A stretch of DNA of 64,000 nucleotides from NCBI RefSeq assembly GCF_001723355.1, contig NZ_LPWE01000013.1:310001-374000 (forward strand). Direction: 5' to 3'. Position 1 is the stretch's first letter. Each line of letters opens with the position of its first letter. Both the position numbers and the translations under genes were made by a program. The DNA is from Methyloceanibacter stevinii (GTDB taxonomy: Bacteria > Pseudomonadota > Alphaproteobacteria > Rhizobiales > Methyloligellaceae). Below, in pieces: positions 18,260 through 26,698 of the stretch. The notes beneath the pieces were generated by a model. The model had not been told where the DNA came from. It did no database searches and was given only the letters and a program-made list of their open reading frames with translations.

Positions 18260-18643
18260 CTAGAACATGCCGTTCGAGTTGGCCGAACTTTCCGGCGCAA
18301 CTTGAAGGACGTCCCAGTGCTCGACAACCTTCCCGGCATCGTCCAGCCGGAAAATGTCGATGCCAATCCAGTCCTGATCGCCGGGCCATTCCTGAAGACA
18401 ATGCAAGACCACGAAATTCCCCTCCGCCAGGATCCGCTTGAAGGTCACGCGCTTGCCGGGATAGCGGCGCTGCATTTCCTCAAAGTACTCGATAAACCCG
18501 TCCTTCCCATCCTTCACGTGTGGGTTGTGCTGGATATAGGTGTCTCCAACATAACGCGCGACCGCCTCGGCGGGCCGGCACTGGTTGAAGGCCAGGTCAT
18601 AGAAGGCCGTCGCGGTCTCTTTATTGCGTTCAATATCGGGCAT
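18260..18643 (-). CDS. NTF2/SnoaL-like small protein
   Basis: The protein has 127 residues and an NTF2-like alpha+beta-barrel pattern: an N-terminal helix (NKETATAFYDLAFNQCRP), YIQHNPHVKDGKDGFIEYF, and C-terminal strands with VVLHCLQEWP, IDIFRLDDAGKVVEHWDVLQ. This matches the SnoaL-like polyketide-cyclase/isomerase group, whose members bind small hydrophobic ligands or act as simple isomerases. AAGGGAA precedes the ATG. It is divergent from the pterin dehydratase gene and next to beta-RFAP synthase. A pterin-related role is possible from position alone; nothing in the sequence proves it. Confidence 0.8.
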   Translation of the reverse strand: MPDIERNKETATAFYDLAFNQCRPAEAVARYVGDTYIQHNPHVKDGKDGFIEYFEEMQRRYPGKRVTFKRILAEGNFVVLHCLQEWPGDQDWIGIDIFRLDDAGKVVEHWDVLQVAPESSANSNGMF

Positions 18644-18770
18644 ACGCGTTCCCTTCGAACAGCCTCCATTGATCGGCTCGAGGCCCGCCGATATGCTCAG
18701 CGTGGCTACAATTTGATGAGCGGCGCAAGGTTCCCGATGTTGCGGCGCACTGTTTCAAAAGAAGAGAGCG

Positions 18771-19157
18771 ATGGCAACGAAAGAGCGCAGCTACAGCGAG
18801 GCAGAGGTCGAGGAACGTCTGAAAGAAGAGCTTCCTCATTGGTATCTCGAAGACGGCTGGATTCGCCGCAAGTACAAGACCAACAGCTGGAAGGGCACGC
18901 TGATGGTGATCAACACCATTGGCCATCTGTCCGAAGCGGCTTGGCACCACCCGGACATCACCGCGTCTTACGCCTGGGTCGAAGTGCGGCTGATGAACCA
19001 TGCGGCAAAAGGAATCACCGACAAGGACTTCGAACTGGCCAAGAAAATCGAGGATGTCGTGCACTGGCAGCCCGGTGCCGAGGGCGGTTCCCTGGAGGGG
19101 ACACCTGAGGACGACATGCGGTTCTCCTACATCAAATACGACAAGCCCAAGAGCTAA
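18771..19157 (+). CDS. Pterin-4a-carbinolamine dehydratase-like protein
   Basis: The protein has 128 residues. The PCD/DCoH core is seen in WYLEDGWIRRKYK, AAWHHPDITASYAWVEVRL (the HHP histidines) and THAAKGITDKDFELAKKIE-like NHAAKGITDKDFELA. PCD normally recycles 4a-hydroxypterins. PCD-like genes sit inside H4MPT islands of several methylotrophs, where they may act on dihydromethanopterin or a side product, since no phenylalanine hydroxylase is seen here. AAGAGAG lies before the ATG. It precedes fhcB by 190 bases, so the fhc genes could have their own promoter in the gap, in which no recognisable gene is seen. Confidence 0.85.
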   Translation: MATKERSYSEAEVEERLKEELPHWYLEDGWIRRKYKTNSWKGTLMVINTIGHLSEAAWHHPDITASYAWVEVRLMNHAAKGITDKDFELAKKIEDVVHWQPGAEGGSLEGTPEDDMRFSYIKYDKPKS

Positions 19158-19348
19158 CCGTTGAGCTAGCCGTTCTCTCGCGTGCTTAGTCCGTAGGCAA
19201 TGCTGTCTTCGCGCGCCGATCGATCTCGATCTGGCGATGCCCAACAGCAAATTTGTCGTCGAACCGGACTGGCTGCGCTTGCGCCCGCGGGGCCACCTGT
19301 TTATCTCTGTAGCCGATTCAAGAAGAAGCGCCTGGGAGGACAACGAGT

Positions 19349-20422
19349 TTGGACAGCACGCTCCAACGTGCAGCGGATTTACTCGCACAGGCACGTTTCC
19401 CGGTCTTCGGCGGTCTCTTTACCGACGTGAATGGCGCTACGGCGGCGCTGGCTCTGGCACAGAAACTCGGCGGTGTGGTCGACCATGCCGCGAGTGAAGG
19501 CACGTCGCGCGCGGCGCGCGTGATGCGCGAGACCGGCTCGACTCCGGCGAGCTTCGGCGAGGTTCGCAATCGCGCCGACACCGTCGTTCTGATTGGCGAC
19601 GGCCCGCGCGAGCGCGATGCCGATCTCCTGGAAAAACTGTTTCCGGCCAAGAACCTGCCGCGCCCCGGCGACAACAAGCGCGAACTGATTGTTGTCGGCA
19701 CAAAGAAGGGCAAGACGCCTGCAGGCATTCGCACCACCGAGATCGACGGCAAGAACCCGCTGCCGGAGCTTGTGGCGTTGCTGGGAGCCGCGACACGCGA
19801 GATGCCGTTTGAGATGCGCGACGCGGCGCTTGGCAAGAAAGTCCTCTCGGCCGGACAAAGGCTGCGGGAGTCGGCGTTCGTCGTGTTCGTCTACGATCCG
19901 GCCGAGCTCGAAGAGCCGGTCATGCATACGGTGCTCGAAACCGTTCGCTATCTCGTCAAGACGACCCGCGCGTCCACGCTTGCGATGTCCGCGCCCGGCA
20001 ACGGCGACGGCGTGAATCTCTGTTCCATCTGGACCTGTGCTTTGCCGGTACGGACGAGCTTCGCGGGGGAGATCCCTGAAAACAACATGTGGGCGTTCGA
20101 GACGGAGCGCCTGCTCAAGAGCGGTGAGGCCGATGCCCTCGTCTGGATCGACGCTTTGGACGGTGCCGAGGCAGCGCCGCCGACGCGGGCCTTTCGGGGC
20201 GTCCCGTCCGTCGTGCTGTCGTCGAAGCCCGTGAAGGCGGGCCGCGACGATATAGTGATCGAAGTGGGCGCCGCCGCCGCCGACCACGATGCCGCGCTAT
20301 ACCTGCCGCCCATCGCAGGCATTGGCGTGGTCAAGGCCAAGTCCGCAAAGTCCGACAAGCCAACCGTGGCGGACGTGTTGAATAAGATCGGTATGCTGAT
20401 CGACGAAAAGGGAGCCGCTTGA
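19349..20422 (+). CDS. fhcB: Formyltransferase/hydrolase complex subunit B
   Basis: FhcB resembles the catalytic subunit B of archaeal formylmethanofuran dehydrogenase but is shortened and, in methylotrophs, lacks the molybdenum/tungsten centre; Fhc works as a hydrolase releasing formate. The protein has 357 residues, including ARFPVFGGLFTDVNGATAALALAQKLGGVVDHA, MSAPGNGDGVNLCSIWTCALPVRTSF and PENNMWAFETERLLKSGEADALVWIDAL in sequence order. It starts at TTG 19349, supported by GGGAGGA eight bases upstream. It is the first gene of fhcBADC, and its TGA overlaps the fhcA ATG by one base. Confidence 0.93.
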   Translation: MDSTLQRAADLLAQARFPVFGGLFTDVNGATAALALAQKLGGVVDHAASEGTSRAARVMRETGSTPASFGEVRNRADTVVLIGDGPRERDADLLEKLFPAKNLPRPGDNKRELIVVGTKKGKTPAGIRTTEIDGKNPLPELVALLGAATREMPFEMRDAALGKKVLSAGQRLRESAFVVFVYDPAELEEPVMHTVLETVRYLVKTTRASTLAMSAPGNGDGVNLCSIWTCALPVRTSFAGEIPENNMWAFETERLLKSGEADALVWIDALDGAEAAPPTRAFRGVPSVVLSSKPVKAGRDDIVIEVGAAAADHDAALYLPPIAGIGVVKAKSAKSDKPTVADVLNKIGMLIDEKGAA

Positions 20423-22059
20423 TGCTCATCCAGCTTAAGGGCGGCCGCGTCATCGATCCCGCGAACAATCGCGATTCCGTGGGCGATGTCTATCTGGAGA
20501 ACGGCCGCGTCGTTGCAGCGCCGGAGGGTCGCGAGCCTGACGAAGTCCATGACGTTTCCGGCAAGATCGTCATGGCGGGCGCGATCGACGTGCACTCGCA
20601 CATCGCCGGTACCAATGTGACGCTCGGCCGTCAGTTGATGCCCGAGCTGCCGCTCATTGCCGCCTCGGAAGGTCAACCCTTCGGTCCGTCTCCTGCGGCC
20701 TGGGGCTCGTACGCGACGGGCATCCGCTACGCGGAGATGGGCTACACCACGGTGATCGAGCCGGCGATGATCCCGACCCATGCGATTCAGGCCCACAAGG
20801 AAATGGCTGCGATTCCGATCATCGACGTTGCGGGCTTGGTGGTGCTCGGGAATGACGACTACACGCTCAACCTGCTTCGTAAAGGCGACGTCAAGAGCGA
20901 CGAGCTGAAGGATTACGTCGCCTGGACGTTGGCGCACTCGAAGGCGCTCGGCCTCAAGGTGATCAACGCCGGCGGCTCCGAGGCTTTCAAGTTCAATGCG
21001 CGCACGTTCGATCTCGATGAGCAGGTGCCCGAATACGGCGTGACCTCGCGCGGCATCGTCGAAGCGATGCAGCAAGTCATCGCCGATCTGGGCGTACCGC
21101 ATCCCCCTCACGTCCATACGAACAATCTTGGGATCGCCGGCAACGTGGAGACGGCCGTGGCGACGCTGAAAGCGACTGGAGGACACCCGATCCATCTGGC
21201 GCATATCCAGTTCTACGGCTACGGCAAGGAAGGCGATAAGGGCTTCTCGTCCGGCGCGCCGCAGCTCATGGAAGCGATCAACAAGCACAAGAAGGCGACT
21301 GTTGACGTGGGCCAGGTGATGTTCGGTCAAACCATCACGATTTCCGGCGACGTGCTGCGCCAGTTCGACGGGCGCCGCGCCGCAAACCCGAAAAAGTGGG
21401 TGATCAACCAGGCCGAAGGGAACGGCACGGGCGTGGTGCCGTACAATTACAAGAAGAAGAGCTTCGTCAACGCCCTGCAATGGGCCATCGGCCTCGAGAT
21501 ATTCCTGCTGGCTGAGGATCCGTGGCGGGTCCTGTTCTCGACCGATCATCCCAACGGTGCGCTCTTCACGCGCTATCCGGAGATCTTCCATCTGTTGATG
21601 GACCGCAAGGAGCGCTCGCGCTGGTTCGACGCGCTGCCGGAGGCCTCGCGCCAGGTATCGGGGCTGGCCGGCATTTCGCGCGAGATCACCTTGTCGGAAT
21701 TGGCAATCATGACGCGGGCTGCGCCGGCGAAATTGTTGGGCCTGACCGACCGCGGTCATTTGGCGCCGGGCGCGATCGCCGATGTCGCCGTCTACACCGA
21801 GCAGAAGAACAAGACGAAGATGTTTGCCGCCGCCGACCTCGTCTTCAAGTCCGGCAAGCTCGTCGTGCGGAAGGGCACGGTCGTCGATGTCAGCTGGGGC
21901 CGCTGCTACCACGTGGATCCCGGTTTCGACCGTCAGATCGAAAAGCGCGTGCGTTCCTTCTACGACACCTATTATGGCGCCGACCCGTCATGGTTCGGCG
22001 TGACCGAAACCGTTCCCGATCGTCCCGATCGGTTCGCGACCATTCGTTGTGCGAGCTGA
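20422..22059 (+). CDS. fhcA: Formyltransferase/hydrolase complex subunit A (metal-dependent formyl hydrolase)
   Basis: FhcA is the amidohydrolase-fold subunit that hydrolyses the formylated methanofuran analogue to formate. The protein has 545 residues: KGGRVIDPANNRDSVGDVYL at the start, the zinc-site IDVHSHIAG, MGYTTVIEPAMIPTHA, PPHVHTNNLGIAGN, GHPIHLAHIQFYGYG, FSTDHPNGALFTRYP and a C-terminal amidohydrolase strand region. Length and motifs agree with archaeal FwdA/FmdA and Methylobacterium FhcA. It begins at ATG 20422, overlapping the stop of fhcB, and ends one base before fhcD, so the operon is tightly coupled. Confidence 0.96.
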   Translation: MLIQLKGGRVIDPANNRDSVGDVYLENGRVVAAPEGREPDEVHDVSGKIVMAGAIDVHSHIAGTNVTLGRQLMPELPLIAASEGQPFGPSPAAWGSYATGIRYAEMGYTTVIEPAMIPTHAIQAHKEMAAIPIIDVAGLVVLGNDDYTLNLLRKGDVKSDELKDYVAWTLAHSKALGLKVINAGGSEAFKFNARTFDLDEQVPEYGVTSRGIVEAMQQVIADLGVPHPPHVHTNNLGIAGNVETAVATLKATGGHPIHLAHIQFYGYGKEGDKGFSSGAPQLMEAINKHKKATVDVGQVMFGQTITISGDVLRQFDGRRAANPKKWVINQAEGNGTGVVPYNYKKKSFVNALQWAIGLEIFLLAEDPWRVLFSTDHPNGALFTRYPEIFHLLMDRKERSRWFDALPEASRQVSGLAGISREITLSELAIMTRAAPAKLLGLTDRGHLAPGAIADVAVYTEQKNKTKMFAAADLVFKSGKLVVRKGTVVDVSWGRCYHVDPGFDRQIEKRVRSFYDTYYGADPSWFGVTETVPDRPDRFATIRCAS

Positions 22060-22060
22060 C

Positions 22061-22969
22061 ATGCCAGAGCTGAAAGTCAAAGGCGTCACCATTGTCGAGA
22101 CGTTCGCGGAAGCCTTCCCCATGGTGGGCACGCGCGTCATCATCACCGCGCCGACCGCCGAGTGGGCCATGATCTCCGCCCGCACCATGACAGGCTTCGC
22201 CACTTCGGTGATCGCTTGCGGCGCGGAAGGCGGGATCGAGCGCACGTTGTCGAAGTCCGAGACGCCCGACGGGCGCCCTGGCGTGGCCGTGCTGCTGTTC
22301 ACCATGGACGCGAACATGCTGCAGACGCAGCTGCGCAACCGGGTAGGGCAGTGCGTTCTGACCAGCCCGGGCTCTGCGTGCTACGCGGGGCTCAAGGGCG
22401 AGAAGAGCCTGAAACTCGGCTCCTCCTTGCGCTTCTTCGGTGACGGCTGGCAAATGTCGAAAGTCATCGGCGGACGCCGCTACTGGCGCATTCCCGTCAT
22501 GGGCGGCGAGTTCGTCTGCGAGGAAAAGACCGGGATGACGACCAAGGCGGTGGGCGGCGGCAACCTTCTCGTTGTCGGCAAATCCCACAAGGCAGTGCTC
22601 GCGGCTTGCACCCGAGCGGTCAAGGCCATGGCCGACGTGCCGGATGTCATCACACCGTTTCCCGGCGGCATCGTTCGGTCTGGGTCGAAGGTCGGCTCCA
22701 AATACGCGGGCCAGATCGCGTCAACCAATCACGCTTATGCGCCGGGACTGAAATGGCATGCGGATTCGGAGCTGCCGCCGAGCGCCGAAGCGGTCTTGGA
22801 GATCGTGATCGACGGGCTGACGGCGGACGCGGTCCATGAAGCCATGCATGAGGGCCTCCATGCGATTGCCAAGGGTGGCGCGCGCGAGGGCATTACCCAC
22901 ATCACGGCCGGCAACTACGGCGGCAACCTCGGGCCCCATCACTTCCATCTTAAGGAGATTGTCGGGTGA
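22061..22969 (+). CDS. fhcD: Formylmethanofuran:H4MPT formyltransferase (Fhc subunit D)
   Basis: FhcD (Ftr) moves the formyl group from formyl-H4MPT to the methanofuran analogue, the step before formate release. The protein has 302 residues, including GTRVIITAPTAEWAMISARTMTGFATSVI, ACGAEGGIERTLS, PDGRPGVAVLLF, ITPFPGGIVRSGSKVGS, STNHAYAPGLK and the C-terminal GITHITAGNYGGNLGPHHFHL, in that order. These are the known Ftr blocks and the length is standard. The ATG at 22061 lies one base after the fhcA stop. The gene overlaps fhcC by four bases (GTGA). Confidence 0.97.
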   Translation: MPELKVKGVTIVETFAEAFPMVGTRVIITAPTAEWAMISARTMTGFATSVIACGAEGGIERTLSKSETPDGRPGVAVLLFTMDANMLQTQLRNRVGQCVLTSPGSACYAGLKGEKSLKLGSSLRFFGDGWQMSKVIGGRRYWRIPVMGGEFVCEEKTGMTTKAVGGGNLLVVGKSHKAVLAACTRAVKAMADVPDVITPFPGGIVRSGSKVGSKYAGQIASTNHAYAPGLKWHADSELPPSAEAVLEIVIDGLTADAVHEAMHEGLHAIAKGGAREGITHITAGNYGGNLGPHHFHLKEIVG

Positions 22970-23769
22970 GCGCGCTTAGTTTCGAGCTCAAGGGACGGCC
23001 TGAGCAACGGCTCGACCTGTCGTCGTTGGTGCCAAGCCGTCTCGACGGGCTGAACCGTAAACAGATCGAGGCGTTGTCGGTCGCGACGACGCGGGAGACT
23101 CTGACGGTGGGCGACGCCTTCAAGGTGAAAGGCAGGGACGTCCAGAACCTTCACTTTGTAGGAACCGACGATCGCTGCGACAAGATCGGCGCCAAGCTCG
23201 CCGGCGGCGAGATCGTGGTCGACGGTGATGTCGGTATGCTGCTCGGCGCGCAGATGAAGCGCGGCAAGATCGCGGTGGACGGCAGCGCCGGCGTTTCCGT
23301 CGGGGCGAGCATGTCCGGCGGTGAAATCAGTGTACGGCGCGACGTGGGCGACCAGGCCGGCGGAGTCGCCTTCGGTGACACCTTCGGCATGAAGGGCGGG
23401 TTCATTTCCATCGGCGGCGACGCGGGATCGCTTCTGGGCGAGCGTCTGCGCCGCGGACTCATCGTGGTCGGCGGCAAGGCGGGCGACTACGCTGGCGGTC
23501 GGATGGTTGCCGGCACGCTTCTGCTTCGCGGCGGCGCGGGCCGCTACGCAGGCTATGGCAACCGCCGCGGCAGTCTGATCTTCGCCGACAAGCCGCGCCA
23601 CCTCATGCCGACCTATGTGGACAGCGGTGTCATGGAGTTCGACTACCTGCGCCTGCTGGAGACCTGGCTGCGCGAGCAGGGCATGCGGATTCGCCTGGGC
23701 GGCCGCGCCCGCAGGCTCATGGGCGATATGGCTGTTCTCGGCAAAGGGGAAATGTTGATCCTCGAATAG
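22966..23769 (+). CDS. fhcC: Formyltransferase/hydrolase complex subunit C
   Basis: FhcC is a right-handed beta-helix subunit related to FwdC/FmdC and to the GXGXG domain of glutamate synthase. The protein has 267 residues. After an N-terminal arm (about 1-55), short repeats of the form GGxIxVxGDxGxxxGxxM run through residues 60-230, for example GGEIVVDGDVGMLLGAQM and GGFISIGGDAGSLLG. It is structural: it holds FhcA, FhcB and FhcD together. It starts at GTG 22966 within the GTGA overlap with fhcD. The operon seems to end here, and the pABA synthase fusion follows after 92 bases. Confidence 0.95.
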   Translation: MSALSFELKGRPEQRLDLSSLVPSRLDGLNRKQIEALSVATTRETLTVGDAFKVKGRDVQNLHFVGTDDRCDKIGAKLAGGEIVVDGDVGMLLGAQMKRGKIAVDGSAGVSVGASMSGGEISVRRDVGDQAGGVAFGDTFGMKGGFISIGGDAGSLLGERLRRGLIVVGGKAGDYAGGRMVAGTLLLRGGAGRYAGYGNRRGSLIFADKPRHLMPTYVDSGVMEFDYLRLLETWLREQGMRIRLGGRARRLMGDMAVLGKGEMLILE

Positions 23770-23861
23770 GGCCGGGCGCCCCGCGCCGGCGGGCACTTGA
23801 CGCCGGATGGACGCTTCCCCTTTATGCTGGGCGTTTAAGCTGGGTCGCCTTGCACTTTTCC

Positions 23862-25685
23862 ATGACGTCTTCGCCCTTCGTTCTTCTTGATGACAGTCTC
23901 ACCTCCGGTGAGCGCAGCCTGCTCTTCGAGCAGGCCGAGGAGATCGTCTGCGTCGACAGACCGGAGGACGTTTATTCCGGGCTTCGGCGCATTTCCGATG
24001 GGCTGGCGCGCGGTCTCCATGCGGCCGGTTATTTCTCCTATGAGCTCGGCTATTGCCTCGAGCCGAAACTGGCCGGGCTGATCCCTGCGAACCGCGCTGT
24101 GCCGCTTTTCTGGGTGGGCCTCTACGGTGAACCCAAACGGATGGGGGACGAGGCTGTCCGGCACTGGCTCGGTGAGCGCGGTGGGGCGGGGCACGCCAAA
24201 ATCTCGAATTTGGAGCTGTCCTGGACCCGGGAGGAGTACGGGCGCGCGTTCCGGACCGTTCAGGACTACATCGCCGCCGGCGATGTCTACCAGATCAACC
24301 TCACGCAGAAATATCTGTTCGACTTCGAGGGCGATCCGACCGCGCTCTACGCGGCGCTGCGCCGGCGCCAACTCGTCGCCTATGGAGCGCTGATCGAAAC
24401 GCCGGACCTTGCCGTTCTCTCGCTCTCGCCGGAGTTGTTCTTCCGCCGCGAGAACCAACAGCTCTCCACGCGGCCCATGAAGGGCACCGCTCCGAGAGGC
24501 CGGACCCCGCGTGAGGATGCGCGCCTCAAGACCTGGCTCGCCATGGACGAGAAGCAGCGCGCCGAGAATCTCATGATCGTGGATCTCCTACGCAACGATC
24601 TCGCGCGGGTCTCGCGTATCGGCTCGGTGGAGGTAACCGACCTGTTCACGGTCGAAACCTATCGCACCGTGCACCAGATGACCTCGGGGATTACGTCCGA
24701 GCTACGCTCGGACATGGAGCTTGCCGATATGCTCCGCGCATTGTTTCCCTGCGGGTCCATTACCGGCGCGCCGAAGGTGCGGGCCATGGAGATCATCCGC
24801 GAAGTCGAGAAGGAGCCGCGCGGCATCTATACCGGTGCCATCGGAACGATCGCGCCCTCCGGCGAGTGCCAGTTCAACGTGGCCATTCGCACGGCGGTTC
24901 TATCGGGCGGGAGGGGCGAGATGGGAATCGGCGGCGGCATCGTCGCCGATTCGAAGGAAGACTCCGAGCACGCGGAATGCCTGCTCAAGGCGCAGTTCCT
25001 GACCGAGTCCGGCGGCCCGTTCGAGCTGATCGAAACGCTGCGATGGCAGAGCGAGCGCGGCTACCACCTTCTCGAGCGGCACCTCTTGCGCCTCCAGGCG
25101 TCCGCGGCCCATTTCGGCTACCGCTACGACCGGAAGTCCGTCGTCTCGGCTTTGGATGCGGAAGCCGCCAAGATCACGTCGCCCGTGGCCATGGTGCGTC
25201 TGCTGTTGTTCGAGGACGGGACAGTGCAGGTCAGCTCGCGGGAGATCGAGTTGCCGACCAAGGACACGGTGTGGCGGTTCGTCATCTCGGACCAGCGCGT
25301 CGATGAGACGGACCCGTTCTTCTACCACAAGACCACGCGGCGCCAGTTCTACGATGGGGAGATGGAACGGCAGAAGGAGCTCACCGGGTGCGATGAAGTC
25401 GTCTTCCTCAATAAGCGCGGTGAGCTGACGGAAGGCACGCGGACAAATCTCTTCGTCGAAAGGGATGGGCGCTTGTTCACGCCCGCGCTCCGCTGCGGAC
25501 TCCTGCCCGGCACGTTGCGGGAGGAACTCCTCGACCTTCCGCGCGCCGCCGCTAGCGAAGCCGTACTGACCGAGGCCGACCTCAAGCAGGCCGATCGCGT
25601 CTATCTCGGCAATTCGGTTCGGGGGCTGGTTCGAGCCGAGCTTTTGCAGGCTCCCGGGACTCCGGACCCGGACCGTTTGGGCTGA
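23862..25685 (+). CDS. pabB: Fused aminodeoxychorismate synthase component I / aminodeoxychorismate lyase
   Basis: A PabB domain (residues about 1-370) makes 4-amino-4-deoxychorismate; a PabC-type PLP lyase domain (about 385-607) converts it to p-aminobenzoate. PabB marks are YQINLTQKYLFDF, STRPMKGTAPRG, AENLMIVDLLRNDLARVSRIGSV, HQMTSGI and PCGSITGAPKVRAMEII. PabC marks are LLERHLLRLQ, DEVVFLNKRGELTEGTRTNLFV and LRCGLLPGTLREELL. p-Aminobenzoate feeds both folate and, through beta-RFAP synthase, H4MPT, so its place beside fhc makes sense. An upstream TTG at 23850 is in frame; the ATG at 23862 is preferred. The partner glutaminase PabA is not in the window. Confidence 0.93.
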   Translation: MTSSPFVLLDDSLTSGERSLLFEQAEEIVCVDRPEDVYSGLRRISDGLARGLHAAGYFSYELGYCLEPKLAGLIPANRAVPLFWVGLYGEPKRMGDEAVRHWLGERGGAGHAKISNLELSWTREEYGRAFRTVQDYIAAGDVYQINLTQKYLFDFEGDPTALYAALRRRQLVAYGALIETPDLAVLSLSPELFFRRENQQLSTRPMKGTAPRGRTPREDARLKTWLAMDEKQRAENLMIVDLLRNDLARVSRIGSVEVTDLFTVETYRTVHQMTSGITSELRSDMELADMLRALFPCGSITGAPKVRAMEIIREVEKEPRGIYTGAIGTIAPSGECQFNVAIRTAVLSGGRGEMGIGGGIVADSKEDSEHAECLLKAQFLTESGGPFELIETLRWQSERGYHLLERHLLRLQASAAHFGYRYDRKSVVSALDAEAAKITSPVAMVRLLLFEDGTVQVSSREIELPTKDTVWRFVISDQRVDETDPFFYHKTTRRQFYDGEMERQKELTGCDEVVFLNKRGELTEGTRTNLFVERDGRLFTPALRCGLLPGTLREELLDLPRAAASEAVLTEADLKQADRVYLGNSVRGLVRAELLQAPGTPDPDRLG

Positions 25686-25723
25686 CCGCCCGCTGGGCTG
25701 CCGAAAGGAACAACACGCAACCC

Positions 25724-25757
25724 CAAAAAGAAAATGCCCAGATCCGAAGATCTGGGC
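25724..25757 (-). terminator. Intrinsic terminator downstream of the phasin-like gene
   Basis: A nine-base-pair stem (25736-25744 with 25749-25757) and CGAA loop is followed on the minus strand by ATTTTCTTTTTGG. It lies 61 bases after the phasin-like stop and 39 bases after the convergent pabBC stop, so it mainly serves leftward transcription and may also slow the rightward transcript. Confidence 0.75.
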
Positions 25758-25817
25758 GCTTTCCCGGTGTGCGCTCTGCGATGCACTCCCCTCGCAGTCC
25801 GTTCAGGACGCCTGATA

Positions 25818-26339
25818 TCAGGTCGTCTTGGAACTCTTGTCGTCCGCGCCGTCCTTGGTCCGTTCCGTCTGAACCTTCTCGGCGGCCTTGCCGAACGATG
25901 CGGCGATCTCGGACCATGCCCGCAGAAAACCGTTGCCTACTTCCTGGGCTCCCTGCCGAAGCGGTTCGGCGCGGTCCCAAAGTTCGCGGGCCTTGTCCTT
26001 GGCCATGGCGGCGGACTTCTTACTCGATTCGGTCAACGAGGCTTGCGTCTGATCGGCTTGGTCGAGCGCCATCTTCTGCAGCTCTTCAATTTGGGCAGCA
26101 GTCGTATTGCGATAGGCGTTGGCGCGGCTCAGCACATCCTGGAAGCGCAATTCCATATTGCCGAGAACGGTTTCGCCGAGGGCGCCGGCGTGATCGCGTA
26201 GGGCCTTAACCTGGTCGCCGAGTGTTTCCAGGTCGTGCTGCAGGTCATTCCACTCTTTGTCGGCCAGTGCGGCTTTCTCAGTCTTCGCTGTGTTGTCTGT
26301 CATGTTTATCTTCTCAGTCTCTTGGACATCATCGGTCAT
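25818..26339 (-). CDS. Phasin-like helical protein
   Basis: The protein has about 173 residues, almost wholly helical and charged, without signal peptide or membrane segment. The middle (ALGETVLGNMELRFQDVLSRANAYRNTTAAQIEELQKM, split around residues 70-110) has the amphipathic heptads seen in phasins and apolipoprotein-like proteins. Phasins coat polyhydroxyalkanoate granules, which would suit a methylotroph, but no PHA gene is nearby and the match is by character rather than by a strict motif. ATG 26339 is used; ATG 26303, preceded by GAGAAG, is equally possible and would shorten it by 12 residues. A strong terminator follows. Confidence 0.6.
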   Translation of the reverse strand: MTDDVQETEKINMTDNTAKTEKAALADKEWNDLQHDLETLGDQVKALRDHAGALGETVLGNMELRFQDVLSRANAYRNTTAAQIEELQKMALDQADQTQASLTESSKKSAAMAKDKARELWDRAEPLRQGAQEVGNGFLRAWSEIAASFGKAAEKVQTERTKDGADDKSSKTT

Positions 26340-26372
26340 GGCGGGTCTCTTGAGGCTTGGACGAAGAATCAA

Positions 26373-26698
26373 GTGTCAGTGTGGTCGTAGCGCAATCAAG
26401 TGACGATAGGACAATTCCCCGCAATTCCTTGGTCTGGAAGACCAACTTGGCCTTTACAGCAAGACCTGCCGCTTTAGGGGCGGTACGGTCGATCCTGAAC
26501 CGGGGCCTCGTTCGGAGCCTCCAGGGTGTTTCCGGTGAGGCTTACACATTTGGTCTGTCGGGCCAGACATCAAGGGGGCGGTGATGATTTGAAGGTCACC
26601 TGTTGTAGCCTGCGGGGTGTGCAGCCGGGGCAGGGACGAGCCCAGGCTTCACGCGGCGCAGCGCGGGGAACGGCGTTTCAAATCATTTCGGGGGACCA
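26373..26698. other. Intergenic stretch between the phasin-like gene and the AEC transporter
   Basis: These 326 bases lie between divergent genes and must hold both promoters. No coding frame with a plausible product is seen. An imperfectly spaced inverted repeat, AGCCTC at 26516-26521 and GAGGCT at 26537-26542, could be an operator or a weak hairpin. A GGGG run at 26690-26694 serves as the ribosome site for the transporter. No EcfG-type motif was found. Confidence 0.4.

Noticed and set aside
19200-19348. Short plus-strand frames between the pterin dehydratase gene and fhcB (starts 19200 and 19237)
   Set aside because: They overlap fhcB in other frames, have no family resemblance, and the gap more likely holds the fhc promoter and ribosome site.
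19948-21912. A 654-codon minus-strand open frame opposite fhcB and fhcA
   Set aside because: It is the antisense shadow of two confidently identified Fhc subunit genes.
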